In this document: piece after piece, positions 1 to 9,974 of the stretch | Numbering within the stretch: position 1 is the stretch's first letter | How the letters are laid out: every line of letters begins with the position of its first letter | Origin: Psilocybe azurescens | Taxonomy: Eukaryota > Basidiomycota > Agaricomycetes > Agaricales > Agrocybaceae | Direction of reading: 5' to 3' | NCBI GenBank assembly: GCA_023853785.1 | Contig: JAJIRX010000408.1 | Location: 1 to 20,323 of the forward strand | DNA: 20,323 bases | Made by a program: the position numbers and the translations under genes | The notes under the pieces: model-generated | Told to the model about the DNA's origin: nothing | Databases searched by the model: none | Seen by the model: only the letters and a program-made list of their open reading frames with translations

Positions 1-123
1 TCATCCTAGCTATACGTCTGGGTTTATTAGGTGCGTGTGGGCGCTATTCATATTGGGCGTCTGTTGTTAATGCGATATTATTCAGCGCACCATCTCCATT
101 TCGATGTAATATAACTCCACGAC

Positions 124-526
124 ATGACGGCGTTGAACATCTCCGACGGTAAGCTTTTTAACCTCATTTATGGAACTCGAAACATGGGTTTCGGAAGAGC
201 TGGCCGTCGTATTGAATATTTTCATATCGCCTCATATACTGCAACCTGCCGCCACTTATACCTGTCACTTATGTACGACGGTCAATGGTTTTACCTGGCA
301 TCTCGTAATTGCCTGTGTCAAAAGCAACTTGTGAAACTGGTCATTGCTATTCCAGAGCTCGTTAAAGAGCGGCTTGAGGAATATCAGGTCTGTTCGCCTT
401 CCTAGACGGCGATTTGTCAATGCAACGCGAATCGAAATGTACCGTAAGCTTGTGTTAGATCTCCCGGCCAGTATAGTAGACGGCCGGGTAGACGGGCACC
501 TATTGAACCACAGGGACCAAAATTGA
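124..526 (+). other. Unassigned open frames at left edge
   Basis: Two overlapping plus-strand open frames (124-405 and 344-526) are the only sizeable ones here. The first reads through a mixed-composition stretch and ends in LEEYQVCSPS; the second ends in a polar tail with VDGRVDGHLLNHRDQN. I recognise no domain in either. They could be the last exon of a gene whose start lies outside the window, with the frame changing near 390-410, or chance open frames. No convincing splice sites or start context decide between these. Confidence 0.2.
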
Positions 527-540
527 AACGTCGCCCAAGT

Positions 541-1223
541 AATTAATTTAACTCAATACGTAAGCTTCCCCATCTTTCAACAATACCTTTAGGAAGGATA
601 GTAACAATTATCCCAGCGATTTTAGGCACGAAGTGACCAGTCTGAATGAATTGTAGAAGCAAGTATAATTGTAGCGTCATAACGCTACATTGATGCTGAT
701 AATATGATAAGTTATGGATTGGATCCTCGAGGTCTCAACACCGACAGAGCATCTGCTAGTCAAATGGGCGCTTATTTTATTATTCCTTGATAAATAACCA
801 ATTTCTTATTACAGGTTCTGACAGCCGAAATTCAATAATGTCTCAAATCGAATATCGGCTGTAACTTTCTGGCTCCCCAATCCTCTTGACTTTTATTTTT
901 TTTCCAAAACGGAACAAAATTCCACCAAAAATCGTACTGAAATCCGACCATCGGGTGCTGACTGATGCATACTCAGTAACATAAAGTTGTCTGCCGAAGG
1001 ATGCCGGAAGGCACCATCATGTATCAGCAAAGTTGTCAACAGTTTTTTCAATCCAGGTGACGTTTGAGGAACGCGGCCTCGTTACTGTACAAGTTCACAA
1101 GTCTGTAACTCGTGTTTATTTAGCACAAACCTAGCCATTCGAGATCATGCGACTGAACGGCTCTGTATCGACCTCGGCATACCCTTCAGTATCGACCCTG
1201 TACCTTAGCGACCATTTATTCAG
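541..1223. other. Intergenic region upstream of the GMC oxidoreductase gene
   Basis: No open frame of note. The stretch is AT-rich with T- and A-runs near 890-905. It holds a perfect 8-bp-stem hairpin at 670-689 and runs into the TATA-containing promoter at 1224. Most of it is probably the 5' regulatory region of the downstream oxidase gene. Confidence 0.4.
670..689. repeat. Perfect inverted repeat, 8-bp arms, 4-nt loop
   Basis: TGTAGCGT, then CATA, then ACGCTACA. The arms are exact reverse complements. The site lies about 610 bp upstream of the oxidase start codon. It could be a dimeric-activator binding site or a small hairpin. A match this good can occur by chance in 20 kb, so a role is only a possibility. 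Confidence 0.45.
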
Positions 1224-1230
1224 TATAAAA
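1224..1230 (+). promoter_or_regulatory. TATA box of the GMC oxidoreductase gene
   Basis: TATAAAA lies 67 nt before the ATG at 1297, leaving room for a start site near 1255 and a leader of roughly 40 nt. No better TATA match lies close upstream of this gene. The spacing suits a fungal RNA polymerase II promoter. Confidence 0.55.
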
Positions 1231-1296
1231 CAGCTCTAAGAGGATCAGCACATATCCCGACACTCATCTCAGTTGACGTCTCCAATTTCGCTCGTC

Positions 1297-3472
1297 ATGG
1301 CGCACTCCTTTGTTTTGGGTATACTTATGTTAGCCCTCGGCATTCAATATTCGCGGGCATCTCAGGAAAGGGATGGCAGACCCCAGAAAACTTACGATTT
1401 TGTAATCATCGGAGGTTTGTCGATGACGTACAAAAGAAGTCTATGCTCACTGTTCGTGCTATATATGAACTACAGGTGGCACTGCAGGAAACACGATAGC
1501 TAATCGGCTGACTGAGGACCCAACCATCAATGTTCTCGTGCTAGAAGCAGGTGGAACGTCCGTCATTCCGTGCAATTTATCAACAATCTCGCTGACCATG
1601 TTTTAGGAATGAGGGCGTCATCAACTCTATCATCCCGAATTTTTGCCCTCGTTTGATCGGTACCTCAGCCGATTGGAACTTCACCACCACGGGTCAGGTT
1701 GGGCTCTCGAATCGTTCAATTGAATATCCCAGAGGCCATATTTTAGGAGGCAGCAGCTCTACGAGTAAGTTCTTTCCTTTTCTCTTTGAAAATTTCGTTG
1801 ATATAGACATTACACTGGAAGACTTTTTGGTATATACCAGAGGCACATCCGAAGATTACGATCGATATGCATCTGTTACCAACGATCCGACGTGGTCGTG
1901 GGTTAATGTACAGAAATTTTTGCTCGGGTACTGCTAGGTTTTCTCATTCTCAGCAGACCATACGCTTACCATCCTTTTTCATCAGAATGAAAGATTTACT
2001 CACTCAGCCGACCACCACAACCTCAGCGGGCAATATGACCCAAATGTTCACAGCACTAGTGGAATGACCGCCGTCAGCCTTGCAAGCTTGTCGAGCTCCT
2101 TTGGGCCACGGGTGATCCAGGCAACCTCGCAACTATCGAATGAATTTCCATTCCGACTGGACATGAATTCCGGAAGTCATTTGGGAGTGGGTGCGTGCCT
2201 TATCTATCAAGATTGTTGACATTAGTCTGAAAATTTTCAGGATGGGTTCAGTCCACCATCGATGTAAACAAGAGGAGCAGTTCGGCGACGTCGTATCTAG
2301 CAAATCCATTCAACAAGCGTCCAAACTTGCACGTTCAACTCAATTCGCAAGTCTCTCGTGTCCTTGGGTCCTCTGATAGCCCTTCACACCAGCAGGCGTT
2401 CAGGACAGTGGAATTCCGTGTTGGATCGGGGTCCCTGCAGACTGTATTGGCAACTAAAGAAGTCATTCTGTCCGCAGGTTCCATTGGGACCCCAACTATA
2501 CTTTTGAACTCTGGGATTGGTGACCCAAATGAACTCAGCAAAATCAACATAAAACCTGTTGTCAATCTCCCATCTGTTGGGAAGAACCTCACCGACCAAC
2601 CTCTGCTTGTTAACAGCTGGAAGGTCACCGCCACCGACACTAACGATGAAGTGGCTCGAAATGTAACTCTTGCTGCACAGCAGCTCTTAGAGTGGCAAAC
2701 TAGTGGAACCGGCCCTCTGGTCAACGGCATTGTCGACCTTCTCGGATGGCTACGCCTGCCTACGAATAACACTATCTTTCAAGACGTCAGCGATCCAGCT
2801 GCAGGGCCGAACACCGCACATTATGAACTAGTATTCCAAGTGAGTCTAACCATTTAAACTCGTTAGTCATCTAATCCAATGATGGTACTCGCAGAACGCA
2901 GCTGGTGGACCGGAGCCAAATGGTAATTTCATGTCCATAAATACAATCGTCGCCTCTCCGACTTCAAGGGGTTCTGTTTCTTTGAGCTCTGCAGATCCGT
3001 TCAAGAAGCCAATCATTGATCCCGCTCTCCTCGCGAGTGACGAAGACATGAAAGTCATGATATTTGCGCTCCGACAAGCATTCCAATTCCTCACCGCGCC
3101 TGTCTGGAAAAACATTGTCGTGGGACCGATTTTTAACCTTACCGCGAAATCCACGGACGAACAGTTCATGTCGTACATCAGACAGCACACAGGAACCGTC
3201 TTCCATCCTGTGGGTACTGCGGCTATGTCAGCCAAAAATTCCCACTATGGTGTGGTTGATCCGGATTTACGCGTGAAAGGCGTCACGGGCCTTAGGATTG
3301 CTGACGCGTCGATCTTCGTAAGTTGAACCTTTCGAGACTTGAGTATTCGACACAAATACTTATAACACATCTACCGTAGCCGTTCATCCCCACCGCTCAT
3401 CCCCAAGCTGCGGTCTACGTGGTTGGAGAAAAGGCGTCTGATATGATTAAATCTACTTGGAATCTAAAATAA
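1297..3472 (+). CDS. GMC oxidoreductase, aryl-alcohol oxidase-like, secreted, FAD-dependent
   Basis: Eight exons: 1297-1414, 1476-1557, 1607-1764, 1822-1927, 1986-2190, 2241-2839, 2895-3317, 3380-3472; all introns are GT-AG and 49-62 nt. The product is about 594 residues, the usual size for fungal aryl-alcohol oxidases (AAO). It has an N-terminal signal peptide (MAHSFVLGILMLALG), then the FAD-binding GGGTAG near residues 39-44 with the acidic end of the second strand (VLEAGG, E63). GMC signature 1 (RGHILGGSSST) is near 109-119 and signature 2 (GSIGTPTILLNSGIG) near 303-317. The active-site pair is H527 (FHPVGT) and H571 (AHPQ), spaced as in known AAOs. The family oxidises aryl or polyunsaturated alcohols and releases H2O2, which fuels lignin peroxidases outside the cell; the exact substrate here is inferred only. 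Oddity: the natural donor after exon 4 (gt at 1928) leaves phase 2, while exon 5 must begin in phase 0. One missing G in the GGG at 1926-1928 would repair it. An alternative donor at 1908 keeps frame but loses about seven residues. Confidence 0.9.
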
Positions 3473-4058
3473 CTAATACCGTCAAAGATGGAGCAATCAG
3501 ATTGTTACAACGCAATGATGGGTCCTATTTTAAATTACGTACTTAATACTTACTGGGGTTTACCGTTCTGTTCGTATCAGAGGCCTCGCAGATGTATTGA
3601 TCTATTTAAAGAGTGGGGCAGGTTGCGGTAGCCTGTTGAGCCTCACATCTCGATTATGTATTTGCTGCTTGACAAAGTCATAAATCAATCAACCTTGACG
3701 ACCATAAACCGATATATCAAGTTGACAAGCAAGATGAGCTGAATTATAGAGTAGAAATCTGTCGAGCATGCATACCGATGAGTCCCTTGAATACATTATA
3801 GAATCGGACTTTCTCATGTTCCACGTGGAAGATGACCCATAAGTCTTCCAATCATTGAAAAGTCACAGGCGAACTTGCAGAAATCCATTCTCATGGTCGT
3901 CGTTGTCACGCCCTATTCTAAGTATTTATAGATTTGGCGACCGGGCTTCCGTGGCAAACAGCCGAGTCTAAGGTCATATAAGCAGCCGTGTCGTTATACC
4001 ATCATTGTTTAGACTCTGCTAGCTCTCATCTCCAGACAGACTCCTGCCCTCTTCTGAG
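3473..4058. other. Intergenic region between the two host genes
   Basis: No coding signal seen. It holds the 3' end of the oxidase gene and, on its right side, the promoter of the DUF6534-like gene. The two genes point the same way, so no shared bidirectional promoter is possible here. Confidence 0.4.
3974..3981 (+). promoter_or_regulatory. TATA-like element of the DUF6534-like gene
   Basis: CATATAAG lies about 78 nt before the ATG at 4059. The spacing resembles that of the TATA box of the gene upstream. The match to the consensus is imperfect, so this is a tentative call. Confidence 0.35.
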
Positions 4059-5701
4059 ATGACTTTCATACCTGGTATCGGGGAGACTGGTCCACTGTAA
4101 GTTTACAGAGCATATTCGAACGGTGATCACATCTCATAGATTCGTGATTGCAGCACAGGCCCGCTGGTAAGTTGTGTTTGGCCTTCGCAAGATAGTGGTA
4201 ACAATGGAGATCTTTACGATGACTCCACTAGGTTATTGGGTATATGCTCGGGTCGATACTCGTCGGTGTCCTTGCGATGCAAGTCCGTGAGTACATCGAG
4301 TTTCAAAGATAATAATAGCCGATACTAAATGCTCATATTACCCTGGCGATCTGATAATAGAGAGCTACTACAACACCTTCCCAAATGACAGGCTATGGAT
4401 CAAATGGCTAGGTACTAGCGTCTAGGCTACCTATAGCAGTGCACGCTGACCTGGACCGTTATAGTCGGCGTTCTTTTGGACTGGAAGTCATCTTTACCAT
4501 CTTCACTTTAATCAATGCCTGGGCGGCATTTGGGACTGGCTGGGGCGATGTGGAAAGTTTGAAAGTTCAGCATTGGTCCTTGGTGCCCATAGCGCCTTTA
4601 AGCGGCATCAGTAAGTTTGATCGCTCTTTCCTTTAACAATGTTACTCAAATCTATGATTGGTTAGTCGCCTCCATAGTACAATTTTTCTTCGCGTACAGA
4701 ATCTTCAAGCTAACAAATAGTCTGTATCTCCCTGTTCTTATTTGTCTGGTATGTTTCTTTCCAAGTCGCCGCATAAGGTCTTCACCGTTCTCTCAAGATA
4801 TCGGCTCTCCAATGCATCATGATATTCTATGTGGGAATAACAGTGAGTCTGATTTGTTTGGCTGCAATGAATAAACTTCCAAGTCGACAAACCCCAACTC
4901 TCAGAATGCCGTTCGAGGTCGCAGCTTCACAGCCTTCTACCAACTATCTACATTCATTTCGGTCTGTATTACGTTAAGAGTCTGGGAGAGGTACTGATGA
5001 TTTTTGGAAACAGGTCTGGCTTGCTGGAGATGCCGTCTGTGATATTCTCATTGCCATCAGTACAGTAACCATTGTGAGTAGAGCCACACTGTTGTTTTCT
5101 GTAGCGCTTAACAAGTTCTGTCAGCTTGTCAGGGCGATCAAATCATCCCACTTTCGTAACACAGACACTACCCTGAGACGATTGATTAGATTGTCAGTGG
5201 AGACGGGCCTCATAACCGCCTCTGGTGCGACGGTGGAGCTCATCCTGTGGCAAGCCGAAAAGTTTCTGAACTATCACTATATTTTGTGAGTAATTACCAT
5301 GGTGCGCACTCGCGATGCTAATTATCTTCAAGCTTCCTTGTCCTCGGAAAGCTTTATTCGAATGCTATGATGGCAGCACTTAACTCCCGTAGCCAGGGTC
5401 GAGAGACTTCACAGGGCAACATGAGCACCACCATCAGTGGGGTGCATACCCGAGCCAATCATCTCACGTTATTCGCAGATGAATATCCAGAGAGTTCCAA
5501 TGGGACGACAATATCTGCTTCCGTCGGCTATGTGGGAAATCTGGATGTTAGCAGGCACTCTGGGGTCGAGATGGCCATCATTGCGGTAAGAATTTGTTTC
5601 AGCTCTGTCGGCCTGTCTTATTCAAGATCGAATTGTAGGACAAGGACGAGTATACTGAGAATACTGACTCGAAGTCAAAACCCGGGTCTGATTACGTTTA
5701 A
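4059..5701 (+). CDS. Seven-helix membrane protein with DUF6534-type domain
   Basis: Twelve exons: 4059-4096, 4154-4166, 4232-4286, 4361-4411, 4465-4610, 4666-4748, 4798-4842, 4905-4961, 5014-5073, 5125-5285, 5333-5585, 5639-5701. They give about 341 residues. Seven hydrophobic segments are visible: VIGYMLGSILVGVLAM, the LEVIFTIFTL helix, WSLVPIAPLSG into SIVQFFFAYRI, VLICLISALQCIMIF, FYQLSTFISVWLAGDAVCD, RLIRLSVETGLITASG, and YIFFLVLGKLYSNAMMAALN. The hallmarks VQFFFAYRIFKL, the VWLAGDAVCD block, RLIRLSVETG and LGKLYSNAMMAALNSR match the Agaricomycete DUF6534 family, which is of unknown function. The C-terminus is a polar, acidic cytoplasmic-type tail ending SKPGSDYV. Oddity: between the acceptor at 4464 and the second helix the frame slips by one; a missing T in the TTTT of exon 5 (near 4475-4479) restores it. 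A 25-nt intron ending at 4436 would also keep frame but is implausibly short. Exon 2 is only 13 nt and is the least certain. Confidence 0.82.
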
Positions 5702-6523
5702 TCACAATATTTGCGTGGGACTTCTCATCGCAAAATTGTAGCACACAGATGACCATCGGGTGCCAGCTTGTCTAGCTATCTGCGAGTCTGTATGTCCCAT
5801 CACTGACAAGAGGGCTACTCACCTGAAGCAAATACTACGTTAGTATTTCTCAGTCTAAAAATCGTAAAGATTTGTACAATAGAGATTTATTACAAAGAAC
5901 GTCCGAGTGGCAATGACGATGGCCTATACCGGAAGCTTGAATTCGACACAATACACATATACTAGTAGTACAATAACAGGTTATTCAATGATACTTGATG
6001 ACACTGGTCAGTCTGTCTATCAGCTGATTGTAAATTTGGCTTTAAATACTCATATGTGCCCAGCTATGACGTTTCATTTCATCAAATATTCCAGGCAGCC
6101 GAAACGATGCGCTTCAGGAGTATATCCACTTGATCTACGGTTGGTGGTCGGTAAAGGAAAGCGAAGCCGGCACAATGCATCATGATCGTTGGTCAAAGAC
6201 TGAACTCGCCTTTTGTCCGCAATAGTAAATCGCGTAGATCGGCCGATGTAATACCTCTTAAGTAGCAACTTAGCGAGTCACATGAGTACATTTGCCGTGC
6301 ATTATAGGTTCAATTAAATAGATTTATACAGGACCCCAGCGATATCAGATAGACGATGGGCGACAGGAAGACATCTTCAGTTCTTGTGCATGTATCAGTT
6401 GTCCGTGCCACCTCTCTTAGACTTCAACATAGACTTAAAAGAAGAGATGTAAACGGCAGTTTCTATCGGGATATTGGAACGAGTTATATCTGATCATCAA
6501 CCATGTAGGATACCATGCACCTG
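5702..6523 (+). other. Unassigned stretch left of the retrotransposon
   Basis: The longest open frame is 5907-6185, rich in S, T and Y near its start (SLNSTQYTYTSSTITG) and followed by MILDDTGQ. The DDT core recalls a motif seen in some fungal secreted proteins, but there is no supporting context. It may be an exon remnant of a gene, or chance. No RNA gene or repeat was seen. The right end of this stretch is the target site of the LTR element. Confidence 0.2.
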
Positions 6524-6527
6524 CCGG
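6524..6527. repeat. Target site duplication CCGG, left copy
   Basis: CCGG directly precedes the TGGAG start of the left LTR and is repeated directly after the ACTACA end of the right LTR at 13426-13429. Ty3/Gypsy integrases usually make 4-6 bp duplications, so 4 bp fits. Confidence 0.7.
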
Positions 6528-6750
6528 TGGAGTAGGCCAATCCGGCCTACCCTAGCAGCTCGTGTCTGGCAAGGCTCGGGATGCTCGTCGAGCGGCCACG
6601 CAGTATAGCGTTGCGGGCAAAGTGTGTCGTTCTCTCACTACGAAAGCGCGCTAGCACACAAACCGTGCACAGCCGCTGATGCGATCTACAGTATCTAATC
6701 TAATCCGCCCTCGGGCAGCTCGGCCCAGATGGCCAGAACCCACTACTACA
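6528..6750 (-). repeat. 3' LTR of the Ty3/Gypsy element
   Basis: 223 bp, beginning TGGAGTAGGCC and ending CCACTACTACA on the plus strand. It differs from the other LTR only by three missing single bases (CTCG versus CTTCG, TTGCG versus TTCGCG, GCCCTC versus GCCCCTC). I saw no substitution. Because the element runs on the minus strand, this is its downstream LTR. Confidence 0.93.
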
Positions 6751-6765
6751 TGTGCCCCCTCAAAA
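6751..6765 (-). other. Polypurine tract of the LTR element
   Basis: On the minus strand TTTTGAGGGGGCACA directly precedes the 3' LTR (TGTAGTAG). The AGGGGG core is the expected plus-strand primer for second-strand DNA synthesis. The CACA spacer between the G run and the LTR is slightly unusual. Confidence 0.6.
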
Positions 6766-6953
6766 CTAAGCAACGCCCTCGTTGCGTCCACCAATATCTA
6801 TCCCTGAAACGTGTGTCCCAATTCCTCCTTTTCCATCTTCCCTTTTGCTTCTTCAATTCCCATGGCTGTCAACCCGTGGAAACTCCGAGGCTAGATCAAC
6901 TGTCCGACTCCCATGGCTGTCAATTCGTGGGATCTCCGAACCTTGGTCCACCT
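6766..6953 (-). other. 3' untranslated region of the LTR element
   Basis: Between the integrase stop at 6954 and the polypurine tract. It carries a short direct duplication: CCCATGGCTGTCAA occurs twice, near 6858 and 6911, each followed by a short C- or T-starting variant and CGTGG. No open frame continues through it. Confidence 0.4.
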
Positions 6954-7838
6954 CTAATTCCGATTCTTCAAAACCCTGGCCTCTTTTGTCGCTTTTCCCT
7001 TCTCCTTCTTCGCACAGTTCCTCTCGTCTTTGCCATTCTGTATCGATATTTGCTTGCATCTTCTCCAGCTCTGTCCCCTCCTTGGCACAAATCGTCGTAG
7101 TCTCCTGGAGCTGAATTTTCCTGCAATTGGATGGCCTTCCAGTGTTTCAATTTTGTAGGAATTCTGGTAGCGGTCGACAACCCGTCGTGGTACGGAAAAT
7201 TTGGGTAGGAGTTTTCTCTCTGTTTTGAATGTATAGTCCAAATCACTCCGATATACCTGCACCAGGTCACCCGCTTTGAATACCACCTCCCCAGGTGGAT
7301 GGGCTTTGACATGTTTGTCAAATGCCGCTTTCCTGCGCCCTGCATGCTCTACGATTTGGGAGTACCCATCGAAACGCTGTTGCTCTGTGAATGCCATGTG
7401 GATGTCCACCTCCTCCGTTGTTGGTTCTGCCAATATTTCTGCAGCTGGGGTTTGCTTTGTGTTGATAACCAAGCTGAGTAGGAGCTCGTTTGGTGAGTAT
7501 TTTAGATTTGGGAGGATTCGGTCGTTGATATAACGGACTGCAGCCTCTAGATGGTCGGGCCAGTTTGCTGGAAGGTCCATTTTGTTGTACTCGTCCTCTC
7601 CTAGGTTTGGTGCGCACATTCGTTTTAAACGATCAAGGAGTATTGCATTAGTGCCTTCGAGGAGGCCGTTGATCCATGGTGAGTATGCTGGGCATATCTG
7701 GAGCTTTGTTCCACGCTTATCACATTCCTCCTTCAGCTCTTTGTTATCGAACTCTGGTCCTCCGTCTACCATCAATGTTTCGGATGCAGTGAACATGTCG
7801 CATATATCACTGTATGTCTTCCGTGATGTTTTCCGGTT
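6954..7838 (-). CDS. Integrase catalytic core and C-terminal part
   Basis: This segment continues the integrase begun in the next entry, after a one-base frame slip at about 7838. The second catalytic Asp is in LMVDGGPEFDN (codon at 7764-7766) and the Glu in NGLLEGTN (7656-7658), exactly 35 residues apart, as in the DD35E retroviral-type integrases. The first Asp lies in the neighbouring segment. The C-terminal half holds a GPY/F-like module (KLLPKFSVPRRVVDRYQNSY, then FSSRRLRRF) and ends in a lysine-rich tail (KKEKGKATKEARVLKNRN) of the kind that binds DNA. The enzyme inserts the cDNA copy into the genome. An upstream open stretch to 8024 in the same frame is not part of the protein. Confidence 0.88.
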   Translation of the reverse strand, partial: NRKTSRKTYSDICDMFTASETLMVDGGPEFDNKELKEECDKRGTKLQICPAYSPWINGLLEGTNAILLDRLKRMCAPNLGEDEYNKMDLPANWPDHLEAAVRYINDRILPNLKYSPNELLLSLVINTKQTPAAEILAEPTTEEVDIHMAFTEQQRFDGYSQIVEHAGRRKAAFDKHVKAHPPGEVVFKAGDLVQVYRSDLDYTFKTERKLLPKFSVPRRVVDRYQNSYKIETLEGHPIAGKFSSRRLRRFVPRRGQSWRRCKQISIQNGKDERNCAKKEKGKATKEARVLKNRN

Positions 7839-9928
7839 GCTGCTGACTTCAGCTTTGTAGCCCACACTCGCTGTGCATACATGTCCATCCACAGTCCGAG
7901 CTTTGTTATTCCGCCCTTTCCTTTTGGCATTGACAACGTGTCTGCTACCATAAGTTCGAATGGGTGTCTTCTGGTGATGGGCTCGAGGAGAGAATGAAGG
8001 TGTGTAGATCCAAATCCTTTGCACTTTCCGCAGTCCATGATCGCCTTCATGATAGATTGGTCCATTTTCGGGCTGACAATCCTGTCGAGTAGCTGTGTCT
8101 TGATACCATCCCGATGGAAATGTCCTTTGTTGCAGTGTTCATCCCATGCGAGTGCAACTGTTTCTTCCTGTGTCATGCATTCTAACCTTGGCCTTGCCCT
8201 CACAGATCCGTCTCCCACTTTCCACAACCGCCCGTCATCGATCATGTATCCCTTGGCCTTATGCTTTGCTCTCTTCCGCACTTTCAAGCTTTTCCCATGG
8301 TCCAGCTCCATCAGTGACTCGATGACCTCCAAGAAGACCTTCTCGTTGGCAAACCTTGTTTGTAATGTGCTGTATGTTGATTCATCGTGGTATGTTTGAA
8401 CATGGAACATGTCGTTTGCCAGCCTGGTACGTGCCTCCCAGTCTTCGCTTACTGTCCATTCATGACCGTCTCCCTTTTCAAGTGGCATGTTGACAAACTG
8501 GCGGCTGAGTCCGTCAGCAACAACGTTGAGACGTCCTGGTCGGTGACGAACATCAATGATGTTATGGGCTAGGACTGCATCTCTCCATCGTGCGTGAGTT
8601 GAATTCATTGTTGTGCTCAGGAGGTGGTCGCGTAGGGCCTGACAGTCTGTTTCAATTTCAATAGGGTAACCCCAAATCATGTCGTCGAACTTGTCTAAGG
8701 TGTGTTTCAGTGCTGCAAATTCTAGGATAAAGGGCTTATACTTCTCTTCTGTTGCAGATGTCCTTTTTGATGAGAATCCGATGGGATAGACTGTTGTTTT
8801 CTCTGTTCCATTGGGCATTACTGTTGTAAACCTTTGTGTACACATTCCTGCAAACCCAAATTTGCAACCATCTGTTGTGATAATGAAAGGAGTTCCATCG
8901 TATTTGGGTCCTTTAAGAATAGGTTCACTTGTGAGTGCTACCTTCAGTCGGAGGAATGCCTGGTCGTGCTCCCGCTTCCAAAGTCCTGCCAGTGAATGTC
9001 CTTTCATGGCTCGGGTATATGCGGCCTTCCCTTTGAGTTTGGGTAGTTCCAGGTTACGGGCTAGGTCTGTGAGTGGTTGAGCTATAGATGCATATCCTTT
9101 CACCAAAGGCCGAAAGTAACCAGTCAAGCCGAGGAAGGAACCTAGGTTCTGTAAGTCGGTTGGGGTTTTCCAGTCTGCAATTGCTGTTAATTTTGTTAAA
9201 TCAGGCTTTATACCATCTGGCCCGACACGTCCGCCCGCAAATGTTGCTTCTGTCATGAAGAATTTGGATTTTGCGGCAGAGAGAGAAAGACCTTTCTCCC
9301 GCACACGTTGTAGAAGTTGGCGAGTATCATTTAGCATCACTTCAAAAGTATCTCCAGCTAATCCTCCGTCGTCCACAAACAGCTCGAACAATGTGCCTAT
9401 CAAGTCACCTAGGGCATTTGCGGTCATTTCGGCAAATGTTGAAGGGGCACCTGTTAGCCCGAATGGCATTCGCTTGTAGCTGAAATATCCGCGGCCTTCC
9501 ACATAGAAGCAGACATATGGCCTATCTTCTTCCATTATTTCACATGCATAGAACCCATTTGCAAAGTCAAAGACTGTAATCCACCGATGCCCGCTCAAGT
9601 TCTGTTGTTTCTGACGAATATCTCCCTGAGGCATTGGTGGTACTTTTGTGACTTTGTTCAGTTCTGCGAAATCCTGACAGACACGCCACTTATTCTGTGT
9701 CTGTGGTGGGCTGGGATTGATTATCTCATCTTCTTTAGGTGGTAATCCTTCAAAGGCTGACGGAAAGCCGGCTGCTATACATTCATCATTTACACGATGC
9801 TTCAGCATGTCTAGAGTGAGGCCGTTTCCTTCGTGTGCTTTCTTGGCTAATGTTGTTGCTCCACAGCACTTCACATCCTGATGTGCGATTGGGGTGATTA
9901 TGTCTGCTGCTAGCATTTTGTCGATCAC
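7772..9928 (-). CDS. Reverse transcriptase, RNase H and integrase N-terminus (pol)
   Basis: An uninterrupted frame of 718 codons; the first ATG at 9928 is internal to pol, not a true start. The RT palm carries the first Asp in TVFDFANGF (D121) and the FVDD box (D186, D187), with RMPFGLTGAPSTF between. RNase H shows TTDG (D353), ILEFAALK (E403), IETDCQAL (D428) and VADGLSRQ (D472). The integrase then starts with an HHCC zinc domain (H598 and H603/H605 region, C633 and C636) and the first catalytic Asp in MVADTLS (D663). After about codon 700 (nt 7830-7840) the frame slips at an AAAA run (GGAAAACATC), and the true protein continues in the frame of the 6954-7838 entry; the last 18 residues here are probably artefact. 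Together these copy element RNA into DNA in cytoplasmic particles. Confidence 0.92.
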   Translation of the reverse strand: MIDKMLAADIITPIAHQDVKCCGATTLAKKAHEGNGLTLDMLKHRVNDECIAAGFPSAFEGLPPKEDEIINPSPPQTQNKWRVCQDFAELNKVTKVPPMPQGDIRQKQQNLSGHRWITVFDFANGFYACEIMEEDRPYVCFYVEGRGYFSYKRMPFGLTGAPSTFAEMTANALGDLIGTLFELFVDDGGLAGDTFEVMLNDTRQLLQRVREKGLSLSAAKSKFFMTEATFAGGRVGPDGIKPDLTKLTAIADWKTPTDLQNLGSFLGLTGYFRPLVKGYASIAQPLTDLARNLELPKLKGKAAYTRAMKGHSLAGLWKREHDQAFLRLKVALTSEPILKGPKYDGTPFIITTDGCKFGFAGMCTQRFTTVMPNGTEKTTVYPIGFSSKRTSATEEKYKPFILEFAALKHTLDKFDDMIWGYPIEIETDCQALRDHLLSTTMNSTHARWRDAVLAHNIIDVRHRPGRLNVVADGLSRQFVNMPLEKGDGHEWTVSEDWEARTRLANDMFHVQTYHDESTYSTLQTRFANEKVFLEVIESLMELDHGKSLKVRKRAKHKAKGYMIDDGRLWKVGDGSVRARPRLECMTQEETVALAWDEHCNKGHFHRDGIKTQLLDRIVSPKMDQSIMKAIMDCGKCKGFGSTHLHSLLEPITRRHPFELMVADTLSMPKGKGGITKLGLWMDMYAQRVWATKLKSAATGKHHGRHTVIYATCSLHPKH

Positions 9929-9974
9929 TTCATTGAAGTATTCTTTTGGGATGGGCTTTGTGGTCGCTGATTGA

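Noticed and set aside
2335..3235. Minus-strand open frames opposite the oxidase gene
   Set aside because: They are antisense shadows of well-supported exons with conserved GMC motifs.
4412..4436. 25-nt intron that would keep the DUF6534-like gene in frame
   Set aside because: Far below the 47-74 nt range of all other introns here, while a CTGAC branch site and TAG acceptor support the longer intron ending at 4464.
941..5770. Shared GACCATCGGGTGC at about 948 and 5751
   Set aside because: A single 13-bp match without extension on either side; most likely coincidence.
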